In this document: piece after piece, positions 17,901 through 25,912 of the stretch | Layout: every line of letters starts with the position of its first letter | Numbering within the stretch: position 1 is the first letter of the stretch | Origin: Heliomarina baculiformis | Lineage (GTDB): Bacteria > Pseudomonadota > Alphaproteobacteria > Rhodobacterales > Rhodobacteraceae | Direction: 5' to 3' | Length of the DNA stretch: 64,000 nt | Assembly: GCF_019966545.1 (NCBI RefSeq) | Contig: NZ_JAIMIC010000003.1 | Coordinates: forward strand, 248,001 to 312,000 | Notes under the pieces: model-generated | Seen by the model: the letters and a program-made list of their open reading frames with translations, nothing else | Database searches by the model: none | Told to the model about the DNA's origin: nothing | Made by a program: the position numbers and the translations under genes

Positions 17901-17989
17901 AGTTCCCCGGCACCGACGGCAAGACCTATCAGGCCCGGATCGTCGATCCGGTCTTCTATGACAAGGACGGGGAGAAGCAGAATGTCTGA
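14978..17989 (+). CDS. soxA: Sarcosine oxidase alpha subunit
   Basis: Starting at the ATG at 14978 with AGGAG seven bases upstream gives 1003 residues, the normal length. The first 110 residues form the ferredoxin-like domain typical of SoxA ('FNGKTLRGFKGDTLASALL'). 'VLVIGGGVAGLVAARSA' at about 170 is the dinucleotide-binding motif of the NAD-binding domain. From about 600 to the end is a GcvT-like tetrahydrofolate-binding domain. The subunit binds NAD+ and folate and forms the methylene-THF product. An in-frame extension upstream overlaps soxD and is not needed. Confidence 0.96.
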   Translation: MSHRYSKSGRLIDENREISFTFNGKTLRGFKGDTLASALLANDQMLVGRSFKYHRPRGIVASGTEEPNALVNMGEGARFEPNQRATTTELFDGLVARSQNHWPTLDFDVGGINASLSRLLPAGFYYKMFMYPRAFWKHVYEPFIRQSAGLGQAPKEADADTYEHFHAFTDVLVIGGGVAGLVAARSAAETGARVLVLEQSAHWGGRGPVDGGRIDDRPVDNFVETLVSDLSARANVTLRTRCMGAGVYDHGYALGYERLTDHAPDINGPRHRLWRIRAKQIITATGAIERPLAFAGNDVPGVMLASAMRDYLVNYGVAPGQRIIVATNNDDAYRTAIELKKAGLDVLRILDARETGGGALMNQARQLGIRIDCGRAIAKVSGGKRVRKVQICAQIGAGGALEEVGCDAVAMSGGWSPAVHLWSHCGGKLLWDDTHAHFRPDPERPLIGADGKGFVLPAGSANGILSLDGIVPDAIQTGREAAKAAGFRLRKAPEFAVVQNSEAPLEPVWLMPQEARVGLRTKAWLDFQNDVKVSDVQLAAQEGYESVEHTKRYTTLGMATDQGKLSNINGLATLANALGAPIPAVGTTTFRPPYAPISMGAIAGEARGSVFQPLRRTPMHEWHRQHNAEWEPVGHWRRPYAYPRTGETTHDAVMREVSNTRQKVGLLDASTLGKILVKGPDAGKFLDMLYTNMMSTLKPGKCRYGLMCSENGFLIDDGVVARIDDDTFLCHTTTGGADRIHAHMEEWLQTEWWDWKVYTANLTEQFAQIAVVGPKARELLDKMGGMDLSADSFKFMEWQDGQIGDFTARVFRISFSGELSFEIAVPASQGLAFWSELMKAGQGLGVMPYGTEALHIMRAEKGFIMIGDETDGTVIPQDLGLNWAISKKKEDYLGKRAQQRDHMTDPTRWKLVGLETLDGSVLPDGAYAVAEGTNANGQRNTQGRVTSTYHSPTLSKGIAMGLVLHGPDRMDEVLEFPGTDGKTYQARIVDPVFYDKDGEKQNV

Positions 17990-18566
17990 GACGATCAGCG
18001 CCCTGAACAACGCGGGCTATTCCGGGCTCGTCCGCATCGATGAAACCGGCCTGCAGGGCATGATAACCCTGCGCGGAGACCTGTCGCTCACCACCGTCAA
18101 GAAGGTGGCGACAACCGCCTCCGGCGCCACCTTCCCGGGACAGCGCCAGATCACCGTCTCCGACACCGGGGCGCTCGCATGGATGTCCCCGGATGAGCTG
18201 CTCATTCTCTGCCCGTACGAGGAAGTCTCCGACCGGCTTGCCAAGATGACCAAGACCCTTGGCAATACCAACGCACTGGCGGTCGATGTTTCGGACGCAC
18301 GGGCGATATTTGCGATCTCGGGCGAGGATGCCCGCGACGTGATGGCCAAGCTCTGCCCGGTCGATCTCCACCCCGAGGTGTTCAAACCCGGAGAGATCCG
18401 TCGCACCCGTCTTGCACAGATTGCCGCTGCGATCTGGATGGAGGATGACGACAACTTCCGCCTGATCTGTTTCCGCTCGGTCGCGCAATATGCCTATGAC
18501 GTGCTCAAGGTGGCCGCGGCCGCCGGGTCTGCCGCGGGGTTCCATGCGGCACAAGACCCGGTCTGA
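17982..18566 (+). CDS. soxG: Sarcosine oxidase gamma subunit
   Basis: A protein of 194 residues from the ATG at 17982, which overlaps the soxA stop by 8 bp; GGGGAG precedes it. It is a compact GcvT-like fold with 'SDTGALAWMSPDELLILCP' and 'VDVSDARAIFAISGEDARDVMAK', typical of SoxG. It stabilises the heterotetramer. It ends the soxDAG operon; no clear terminator follows. Confidence 0.94.
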   Translation: MSETISALNNAGYSGLVRIDETGLQGMITLRGDLSLTTVKKVATTASGATFPGQRQITVSDTGALAWMSPDELLILCPYEEVSDRLAKMTKTLGNTNALAVDVSDARAIFAISGEDARDVMAKLCPVDLHPEVFKPGEIRRTRLAQIAAAIWMEDDDNFRLICFRSVAQYAYDVLKVAAAAGSAAGFHAAQDPV

Positions 18567-18762
18567 TACCGCGAACATCCCCGGCCGTGAGCCCACCAAG
18601 CCGAATACAATCAGGCTGGAACATGAAATGCGCGTATTTCAAGGGCTTGGCCTGATCCCGGAACTTACCAGATCACCTCGCGTTTTAGATTGAGCCTTGA
18701 CGATAGGGGCCAACGCGCTCAGTTACGTCACAGGACATTCACCATGACCAAGGGAGGCCGAA

Positions 18763-19362
18763 ATGGCTTTTGAACTACCTGATCTTCCATATGCTCACGA
18801 CGCGCTTGCATCGAACGGCATGTCCGCGGAAACCCTCGAATTCCACCACGACATTCACCACAAGGCCTATGTCGACAACGGCAACAAGGCGATTGCCGGG
18901 ACCGAGTGGGAAGGCAAGAGCCTCGAAGAGATCATCAAGGGCACCTATGACAGCTCTGCCGTGGCTCAGTCGGGTATCTTCAACAACATCAGCCAGCTCT
19001 GGAACCACAACCAGTTCTGGGAAATGATGGGCCCGGGCGAAAGCAAGATGCCGGGCGATCTGGAAAAAGCGCTTACCGAAGCCTTTGGCTCGGTCGACAA
19101 GTTCAAAGAAGACTTCTCGGCAGCCGGTGCCGGTCAGTTCGGCTCGGGCTGGGCATGGCTGGTCAAGGACACCGACGGTTCGCTCAAGGTCACCAAGACC
19201 GAAAACGGCGTGAACCCCGTTTGCTTCGGCCAGACCGCACTGCTGGGCTGCGACGTGTGGGAACATTCCTACTACATCGACTTCCGCAACAAGCGTCCGG
19301 CCTATCTGACCAACTTTCTCGACAACCTGGTCAACTGGGAAAACGTCGCTTCGCGCATGTGA
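18763..19362 (+). CDS. sodB: Superoxide dismutase, iron type
   Basis: A cytoplasmic enzyme of 199 residues that dismutates superoxide. Metal ligands align as His28, His82, Asp164 and His168 ('GCDVWEHSYYIDF'). Gln78 in 'NISQLWNH', and the absence of the Gln that MnSODs carry in the second half, favour iron. GGAGG lies 6 bp before the ATG. A TTGACG (18696) with a weak -10 upstream could be its promoter. A terminator follows, so the gene is probably monocistronic. Confidence 0.95.
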   Translation: MAFELPDLPYAHDALASNGMSAETLEFHHDIHHKAYVDNGNKAIAGTEWEGKSLEEIIKGTYDSSAVAQSGIFNNISQLWNHNQFWEMMGPGESKMPGDLEKALTEAFGSVDKFKEDFSAAGAGQFGSGWAWLVKDTDGSLKVTKTENGVNPVCFGQTALLGCDVWEHSYYIDFRNKRPAYLTNFLDNLVNWENVASRM

Positions 19363-19383
19363 TCCGCGACGGATACATTATAA

Positions 19384-19410
19384 GAAGGCGTCCCTCGGGG
19401 CGCCTTTTTC
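19384..19410 (+). terminator. Intrinsic terminator after sodB
   Basis: An 8-bp stem starting AGGCGTCC (19386-19393) closes on GGGCGCCT (19398-19405) around a CTCG loop and is followed by a T-run. It lies 22 bp after the sodB stop. Confidence 0.9.
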
Positions 19411-19676
19411 ATTAGCTCAGTTTGCAGCTCACAGCAGGCCAATACCTCGATTGCCAGTGTAAAACAGACCGGATCGTTCTGGTAAACTGCAGCGAAGGTC
19501 GAGTTTGAGCCCAAAATATCGACCTTCCACAGGCACGCGTCTGTCCGGAATAGAAACGTGGTTCACAATGATAATGGTACCACTTACCTATTTAGGTTGC
19601 TTTTGATAGGTGTAGCTATCTGATGCGGGACATCGAAACGTTTCGCCGTTGAGGAGCGAGTATCATTTACGTTGAC
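19411..19676. promoter_or_regulatory. Upstream region of the histidine kinase gene, with 12-bp palindrome
   Basis: No gene is seen here. CGAAACGTTTCG at 19634-19645 is a perfect 12-bp palindrome about 30 bp upstream of the kinase start and may be an operator. GAGGAG at 19651-19656 is a strong SD but stands 20 bp before the first in-frame ATG (19677). Confidence 0.35.
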
Positions 19677-21074
19677 ATGCTACGCCAGATTGATCCTGCA
19701 GAAATTGTTGCGAGCCTGAGAGAGAGCCTTTTGGTTCTGACCGAGGATTTGGTGGTTGAATACGCCAACGACCGGTTTTTCGCTACATTCGAAGTCGACC
19801 GCGATGAGACGATCGGGGCAAACCTGTCGTCGCTTGGGAACGGGCAGTGGAATATTCCGACGCTGATCGGCGCTCTGGACCGCATTCTGGACGAAGGTCA
19901 CAAAGTTGAAGATGTGGAGGTCGATCACGTCTTCCCGCACATCGGTCGTCGTGTCATGCGGCTTAACGCGCGCAAGACGATCCGCCCCGGCAATGGGTCG
20001 CGGCGTATTCTATTGGCCATAGAGGACGTGACGGCCGAAAGCGACGCAGGCGCAGCGCTTGAGCGGGAGCGATTGTTGTCCACGGGTATCGTCGATACCG
20101 TCCGCGAACCTCTCTTGGTTCTCGATGAGCAGCTCGGAATTATCAGTGCCAGTCGGTCTTTTTACGCCACATTTCATGTAGAGCCTGGTGAAACCGTCGG
20201 GCGCAAATTGGACGATTTGGGTAACGGACAGTGGGCGATCCCCGCTCTCATTGACCTGCTCACGGACGTCGTGCCACGAAATACCTCCGTCGAAGACTTC
20301 GAGGTCAAGCACGTCTTTCCCAAGATCGGCGAACGTAACATTCTGCTAAACGCGCGCAAAGTTCATCGTGAGGGAAACCACACCCATATGTTGCTGCTGG
20401 CCATGCAGGACATCACGGAACGTCGCCGCCTGGAGGCCGAGCGTACAGCGGCACTGGATCACGCTGAACGCCTTCTGGAAGAGCTCAACCACCGTGTCAT
20501 GAACAGCCTGTCCATGATCGGGGGTATCATAGCGATGGAAGCGCGAAACCTCAGCGATGAGGATTGCAAAGCTGCCTTCACACGCATGAGAGCACGAGTG
20601 GACGCTGTTGGTAAGCTCTACAAGACCCTGTCCCGGGCCGGCGCCGTCGATCAGGTAAATACGCGGCAATATCTATCTTCGCTGGTTGAGGATCTTATTA
20701 CATCCTCGGGCCATCCGAAGCCGCCGGAATTAAAGGTCGACGTCGTCGAACTGCCACTGTCGACACGGGTCGCCATTCCCTTGGGGCTGATCGTGAACGA
20801 GCTTGCCACGAATAGTCTCAAATATGCATTCAACGAAGACGGGGGTGGTCATCTGTCCGTTCTTCTTGGGGTCGAAAACGACATGTTCCAGTTGTCAATC
20901 TCTGACAACGGTGGCGGAATTGATCCCAACGCACGCGTGGATTCCGGGTTGGGCCAGAAACTCACCGAAGCCTTTACGACTCAGCTTAGTGGAAAGATGA
21001 CAACGCAGAGCGATGAAACAGGCACCCGCCACAGGCTGGTGTTTCCGCATAATTTCACGGAAGCAACAACTTAG
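19677..21074 (+). CDS. PAS-PAS sensor histidine kinase, HisKA_2 family, orphan
   Basis: A soluble-looking protein of 465 residues. Two PAS domains (about 10-120 and 135-250) are near-duplicates: both hold LGNGQW and both end 'HVFPxIGxRxxxLNARK'. The HisKA_2 dimerisation domain starts at about 262 with the phospho-acceptor His272 in 'LLEELNHRVMNSLSMI'. The ATPase domain has 'NELATNSLKYAF' (N box) and 'SDNGGGI' (G box). This family often acts on stand-alone receiver proteins or in the general stress response, but no response regulator is adjacent. The strong SD at 19651-19656 would suit an ATT start at 19665 better than the ATG. Confidence 0.9.
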   Translation: MLRQIDPAEIVASLRESLLVLTEDLVVEYANDRFFATFEVDRDETIGANLSSLGNGQWNIPTLIGALDRILDEGHKVEDVEVDHVFPHIGRRVMRLNARKTIRPGNGSRRILLAIEDVTAESDAGAALERERLLSTGIVDTVREPLLVLDEQLGIISASRSFYATFHVEPGETVGRKLDDLGNGQWAIPALIDLLTDVVPRNTSVEDFEVKHVFPKIGERNILLNARKVHREGNHTHMLLLAMQDITERRRLEAERTAALDHAERLLEELNHRVMNSLSMIGGIIAMEARNLSDEDCKAAFTRMRARVDAVGKLYKTLSRAGAVDQVNTRQYLSSLVEDLITSSGHPKPPELKVDVVELPLSTRVAIPLGLIVNELATNSLKYAFNEDGGGHLSVLLGVENDMFQLSISDNGGGIDPNARVDSGLGQKLTEAFTTQLSGKMTTQSDETGTRHRLVFPHNFTEATT

Positions 21075-21242
21075 GTGCCGTTCTTGCCGATCCGGATGGA
21101 AGCACGCTGTCCTCCCTGCTCGCGCTGTGAATGTCGAGAAAGCCTCGCATAGGCGACCAACCCGGTCTGCCGACCCCAAAAAGTGCGTCTATCCCGCTGA
21201 GACTTGTTCGAAAATTGGTGCAAGTACATAATTTCTGGTCTT

Positions 21243-21267
21243 AACTGAATCATCAGTTTTCGTTTTT
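21243..21267 (+). terminator. Weak terminator-like hairpin
   Basis: AACTGA (21243-21248) and TCAGTT (21253-21258) form a short stem with loop ATCA, followed by a T-rich tract. It lies between the kinase gene and the DUF4239 gene and is AT-rich, so its strength is doubtful. Confidence 0.35.
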
Positions 21268-21285
21268 CCTTCGCGGTACAAAGCG

Positions 21286-22128
21286 ATGCAACCCACAACA
21301 GCGGCAGCGGAATACACCGACGTCACCCTCGCGACGCTAAGCCTCACCAGCATCGCGATTATTGTCGTTATCGGTCTGCCCGTCGCGCTTGTCGGGGGAT
21401 ACTGGCTTGGCGTTACCGGACGGCGTCGCCTGATGGCAAAGGGACAGCAGGTGGAAAGCCACCTCGGCGAAACCACACAGGGCGCGTTCCTAGCGCTCCT
21501 CGGCCTTCTGCTTGCCTTCACCTTTGGCAACGCGCTGTCCATATCGCAAGCGATGAAAGCCGCCGCCACCGACGAAGCCGCCGCCATCGGCACCGCTTTC
21601 CTGAGAGCGGACTATCTGGCTGACCCCGGCCGGACAGAGCTGAAGACCGCAATTTTCGACTATGCAAAAACGCGCATCGTGCCGGCGCATCAGCAGATCG
21701 ACACCCGCGAAAAATTCGATACATGGCTCGAGGCCAGCCTGATCGCGCAGTCCCGGCTCTGGCCTGCCACCCTCAAGGCCACGAAAGAGCCGACGCCACC
21801 ACCCATTCAGGCATTCGTGGCAAGCGCGGTCAACGACGCGCTCGATGCGCATCTCTACCGCGTCGCGACACAGGCCGTACCCATCGCGCCTTTCTCGCAG
21901 ATGGTCGTCCTGATCGCGACAATCACTGCGGTGTTCCTGCTTGCCAACCGCACCGGCATGTTGGGGCGGTCCCTGACATGGCGCACCTTTGCCTTCTCGA
22001 TGCTGACAGGGCTCGTGCTCTACATGGTTGCAGACATCCGCAGGGGCTATCAGGGCTTCATCAGGGTCGAACAGAGCGAGCTGTTCGCAACGATCTTTGA
22101 AATGGAACAGGCGCTGCGGGCAGAATAA
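21286..22128 (+). CDS. DUF4239 (bestrophin-like) membrane protein
   Basis: A protein of 280 residues with membrane helices at about 17-42, 65-85, 205-225 and 233-252, and a soluble loop between the second and third. 'GAFLALLGLLLAFTFGNA' and 'DEAAAIGTAFLRADYL' fit the DUF4239 family, which is related to bestrophin-type channels. The function is unknown. The SD is weak. It appears as a single gene. Confidence 0.75.
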   Translation: MQPTTAAAEYTDVTLATLSLTSIAIIVVIGLPVALVGGYWLGVTGRRRLMAKGQQVESHLGETTQGAFLALLGLLLAFTFGNALSISQAMKAAATDEAAAIGTAFLRADYLADPGRTELKTAIFDYAKTRIVPAHQQIDTREKFDTWLEASLIAQSRLWPATLKATKEPTPPPIQAFVASAVNDALDAHLYRVATQAVPIAPFSQMVVLIATITAVFLLANRTGMLGRSLTWRTFAFSMLTGLVLYMVADIRRGYQGFIRVEQSELFATIFEMEQALRAE

Positions 22129-22290
22129 CCTGCCCATGGATATGATCCTCTTAGACTGAAGGGACTCATGCCGTTTCCCCGGTCAGTAACCGGATCATCA
22201 TTAACTTGATATGTATTTTCCCAAATCGATCCGCCCGGCTCTTGCAACCGTCCCGGTTCAAGCGCAGGAGTGTCGGACGAGGGGATCGGG

Positions 22291-23211
22291 ATGAGCGAGA
22301 CATACAAGGGACTTCTGGCGATGGTGGCCGCCTGCTCCATCTGGGGGCTGTCTCCGATCTATTACAAACCCCTGAGCCATGTGCCCGCGACCGAGGTGCT
22401 CTGTCACCGCCTGTTCTGGTCGCTGGTTTTCTTCGTCGGCATTCTCGCGATACAGGGGCGGCTGCGCGCTATACCAGAGGCGCTGAACTCACCGCGCCGG
22501 GTGGGGATCATCGCCATCGCCTCGGGGATGATCTCGGTCAACTGGTTCCTCTTCATCTACGCCACCCAGATCAACCGCAATGCCGAAACCAGCCTTGGCT
22601 ATTACATGTTCCCGCTGATGGCTGTCCTTTGCGGGCGGTTCGTGTTCGGCGAAAAGCTCCGTAAATCTCAGATCGTTGCCATTGCGATGGCGATATTGGC
22701 GGTCTCGATCCTGACATGGGCGCTGGGCGCGGTGCCTTGGATCTCGCTTGCGCTGGCGATTTCCTTTGCGATCTACGGCGCGATCAAGAAAACACTACCG
22801 GTCGGCCCGATGGTCTCGGTCACCTGCGAAGTGTTACTCTTCATGCCCATCGTGATTGCGATCCTGCTGTCCATCTACACCCAGCGTCCGGGCGCTTTCG
22901 GGCAGTCGTGGCAGGACACTCTTCTGCTGATTTTCGCAGGCCCGCTTACCGGCATGCCGTTGATCTTTTTCAGCTACGCGGCCCGACGCATCTCGATGTC
23001 GACAGTGGGCGTGATGCAATACATCAACCCGACGCTCCAGTTCATCTGCGCCTTCGTGCTCTTCAGCGAACCGTTCACGTCGGTGCACGCGGTGGCCTTT
23101 GCGCTGATCTGGTCGGCGCTCATAATCTATTCGGTCGCGGCTATCCGTCAGGACAGGGCTGTGCGCAGGTCTTCCATGGCCGCCGCCGGAGAATCCACGA
23201 CCCTGACGTGA
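22291..23211 (+). CDS. rarD: RarD-type EamA family transporter
   Basis: A protein of 306 residues with ten membrane helices. 'CSIWGLSPIYYKPLSHVPATEVLCHR' at the N-terminus and 'RNAETSLGYYMFPLMAVL' are characteristic of RarD. Members of the EamA/DMT superfamily export metabolites, and the RarD substrate is uncertain. The ATG at 22291 has GAGGGG six bases upstream; a GTG 21 bases earlier is less likely. The last 64 bp overlap the convergent LOG gene. Confidence 0.9.
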   Translation: MSETYKGLLAMVAACSIWGLSPIYYKPLSHVPATEVLCHRLFWSLVFFVGILAIQGRLRAIPEALNSPRRVGIIAIASGMISVNWFLFIYATQINRNAETSLGYYMFPLMAVLCGRFVFGEKLRKSQIVAIAMAILAVSILTWALGAVPWISLALAISFAIYGAIKKTLPVGPMVSVTCEVLLFMPIVIAILLSIYTQRPGAFGQSWQDTLLLIFAGPLTGMPLIFFSYAARRISMSTVGVMQYINPTLQFICAFVLFSEPFTSVHAVAFALIWSALIIYSVAAIRQDRAVRRSSMAAAGESTTLT

Positions 23212-23699
23212 TCGCGCAGCGAGGCATCGGCAAATCCCTGTTCGATCACATGGTCGATCAGCACCAACAGCGGGTCCCAGTACCCGGCGGTATTCAGCAG
23301 CAGGATCGGCTTTTCGTGCAGCCCAAGCTGCGCCCAAGTAAGCACCTCGAACAGCTCGTCCAGCGACCCGGCACCGCCCGGCAACACAACCACCGCATTG
23401 GCGTTCATGAACATGACCTTCTTGCGCTCGTGCATCGTCTCGGTGACGATATAGCGGGTCAGATCGGTTTTGCCGACTTCCCATGCCACAAGATGGGTAG
23501 GGATAACGCCAAAGGTATCGCCCCCCGCGCTTTGCGTGGCGCGGGCCACTTCACCCATCAGCCCCACGTCTCCGGCGCCGTAAACCAGCCGCCAATCAGC
23601 CGCTGCAATGGCGGTTCCCAGCTCGCGCGCGTGCTCGGCATACGCGGGAATTGCGCCGGAGCGTGATCCGCAATACACACAAACTGACTTTACCGACAT
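23148..23699 (-). CDS. LOG family protein, putative cytokinin riboside 5'-monophosphate phosphoribohydrolase
   Basis: A protein of 183 residues (TIGR00730 family). 'VCVYCGSRSG', 'LVYGAGDVGLMGEVA' and 'VVLPGGAGSLDELFE' are the nucleotide-binding motifs; the family's PGGxGTxxE appears here with Ser in place of Thr. LOG enzymes hydrolyse nucleoside monophosphates to base and ribose phosphate. In most bacteria the physiological substrate is unknown. The 3' end overlaps rarD on the other strand by 64 bp. Confidence 0.9.
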   Translation of the reverse strand: MSVKSVCVYCGSRSGAIPAYAEHARELGTAIAAADWRLVYGAGDVGLMGEVARATQSAGGDTFGVIPTHLVAWEVGKTDLTRYIVTETMHERKKVMFMNANAVVVLPGGAGSLDELFEVLTWAQLGLHEKPILLLNTAGYWDPLLVLIDHVIEQGFADASLRDHVRVVDSPAAAMEDLRTALS

Positions 23700-23837
23700 G
23701 AATGAACCTTTCAGGAGGGGAACCGATATTCGGGTTTTGACCCCTGATATCCCGGTTGCTAGGCTTGCTCAATGCAGCGGCGCAATTTGCCGCATCTGGG
23801 ACGATGGCGTGCGGGGGCACGCTTTTGGGGATACAAG

Positions 23838-25640
23838 ATGACTGAAACGAGCGGGCCGACCGGCCGCAGGGTAATGATCGTGCTGGGCTGCGTTCTGATC
23901 GCCGCCTGTGGCGGCGGCTTGTACTATGTGTTTTTCGAACATCCAGGCCGTGGTGAACTTGCAGCGGTTGTCGGAACCTCCGAACCCGCCGATCAAGCCG
24001 ACACCAATACGACAACTGCCGTTCAGACGCAACCTGATACCGGTGAGAGTACAGACGCAGTCGCAGCGCCGGAAACCACCTCAGCAGAGCCTGCCACTTC
24101 TGATCCAGCTGAGAAGACAGCAGAACGCGCTAACGCTGAAACCGCAGAGACCGCAGAGACGGCCGCGGTCAAAGAGGCTCCGTCCGCACCGGAACCAACC
24201 GCGCCCGCCGTCGATATCGCCCGCGTCGAACCCGATGGCAGCGCCCTGATTGCCGGATCAGCAGAGCCGGGGGCCGAAGTAATCGTTCGTCTCGATGGAG
24301 AAGAGGTCGGGCGAACCACCGCTGGGGCAGATGGCAAATTCGCGGCTTTTCTCGATCTCGACCTCGGTAGCGCCCCGCGCCTGCTGACCCTGATGTCCGA
24401 AGTCGACGGGCAGGAGCTCGCCTCCACCGACCGTCTGATCCTCGCCCCGACCACCCTTGCCACAAACGAAACAGATAATAGGCCGGATTCCGGCAGCGCA
24501 GCTCCGGTAGCAGGAGATGCGCAGGGCTCGTCGGGCGAAAACGGATCCGATGACGGAGAGGCGACCACCACAACGGCGGAGGCCGAAACTTCCCGAGACA
24601 CACCAGCCGATGACGACGCTTCGACCGAGGTGGCAATTGCGGAGAATGCGCAGACCAACAACCCGGCAAGCGAACCAACGGCAAGTGAGGAAGCAACCTC
24701 TGCCGCCGGGCAACCGGACGCGAGCGCAGCGCCGGGCGAAGGCGCCTCGCAGGATACTACGGAGCAGGTCGCAACGGCACTCCCGACCCCTTCCGAAACG
24801 GCCTCGACCGAAACAGGCGGAACGCAAACCGCTGCGCCAGCCACCGCGGACGTAAATCCGGCCCCCGTGGCAATCCCAACGACCACGACTGATACGGTCA
24901 CCGCAGAGACTGTCCCGGCGATAGAGCCGAAGGTCGAAGAGCAAACCGCCAGTGTCGAGGCCAGCACCGCGTCAGAATCCGCCACGGCAAGCACCAGCAC
25001 GACGGAGCAGAACGCCGCAGTGGACACTGAGAATGCGGAAGGCAACCCGGTATCGGCGGTCCCGGTGGTGGAAGCTCCATCAGGCGCCGTGGCGGTTTTG
25101 AGGGCGGGCAGTGACGGGATCGAACTGCTGCAACCGGCAATCCCGGAACGGTCCGATGCCATGACAACCATGGCACTGGATACGATCAGCTATTCCGCAG
25201 CGGGGGATGTACAGCTGAGCGGGCGTGCCCGCGATTCCTCCGTCGTCCGGGTCTATCTCGATAACCGAGCGGTCGCCGATATTGATACCGACACACAAGG
25301 GTCGTGGCGCGGCGAATTGCAGGACATCCGTCCGGGGGTCTACACGTTGCGCCTTGACGAACTGACCCGCGAGGGTCGTGTGCTCAGCCGCGTGGAGACG
25401 CCGTTCAAGCGGGAACCGCCTGCCGTGCTCAACCCGCCCGCGCGTGACAATTCGGAAACCGGGGCCCCCCAGCCGCCGATCCGCGCGGTTACCGTGCAGC
25501 AGGGCGATACCCTGTGGGCGATCTCCGAGGACCGCTATGGCGAGGGTACGCTCTATGTGCGGGTTTTCGAGGCAAACCGCGACTCGATCCGCGATCCCGA
25601 TCTCATCTATCCGGGGCAGATTTTTACCATTCCAGACTAG
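23838..25640 (+). CDS. LysM-domain envelope protein with long acidic low-complexity linker
   Basis: The ATG at 23838 (GGGG seven bases upstream) gives 600 residues. A membrane helix at about 11-31 ('VMIVLGCVLIAACGGGLYYVF') anchors it. Residues about 45-110 and 190-420 are Ala/Thr/Glu-rich and likely disordered. Two beta-rich modules ('GSALIAGSAEPGAEVIVRL' and 'VQLSGRARDSSVVRVYL') recall bacterial Ig-like repeats. The C-terminal 50 residues are a LysM domain ('VTVQQGDTLWAISEDRYG...YPGQIFTIPD'). A role in peptidoglycan binding is likely. Confidence 0.85.
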   Translation: MTETSGPTGRRVMIVLGCVLIAACGGGLYYVFFEHPGRGELAAVVGTSEPADQADTNTTTAVQTQPDTGESTDAVAAPETTSAEPATSDPAEKTAERANAETAETAETAAVKEAPSAPEPTAPAVDIARVEPDGSALIAGSAEPGAEVIVRLDGEEVGRTTAGADGKFAAFLDLDLGSAPRLLTLMSEVDGQELASTDRLILAPTTLATNETDNRPDSGSAAPVAGDAQGSSGENGSDDGEATTTTAEAETSRDTPADDDASTEVAIAENAQTNNPASEPTASEEATSAAGQPDASAAPGEGASQDTTEQVATALPTPSETASTETGGTQTAAPATADVNPAPVAIPTTTTDTVTAETVPAIEPKVEEQTASVEASTASESATASTSTTEQNAAVDTENAEGNPVSAVPVVEAPSGAVAVLRAGSDGIELLQPAIPERSDAMTTMALDTISYSAAGDVQLSGRARDSSVVRVYLDNRAVADIDTDTQGSWRGELQDIRPGVYTLRLDELTREGRVLSRVETPFKREPPAVLNPPARDNSETGAPQPPIRAVTVQQGDTLWAISEDRYGEGTLYVRVFEANRDSIRDPDLIYPGQIFTIPD

Positions 25641-25686
25641 GGCACAGGACGAAAACCTGATCCTTTGGGTGTGGTGACTACGGGGG

Positions 25687-25760
25687 AGAGAGGGGGCCAG
25701 CCCCCTCTTGGCCCTTCGGGCCAATTCACCCCCGGGATATTTTTGACCCAAAGAAGCTGA
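25687..25760. repeat. REP-like double hairpin
   Basis: Two adjacent perfect stems: AGAGGGGGC/GCCCCCTCT (25689-25708) and TTGGCCC-TTC-GGGCCAA (25708-25724). The tail is CCCGGGATATTTTTG. From memory, sequences of this type recur between genes in Rhodobacteraceae genomes; I see only one copy in this window. It follows the LysM gene and may also end its transcript. Confidence 0.5.
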
Positions 25761-25912
25761 GAGGATATGTCCTGTCACTTGGGTGGGGGTCTGTTGGGTC
25801 TGGTTTCTGCGGAAACTGTGAACGTCTGTGGCAGGACCATGCGTAATTGGTAGACGCTATGGTCATTTACGGCCCGGGATCCTATTTTCGGGCCAGCTGA
25901 CAAGGATCGTTC

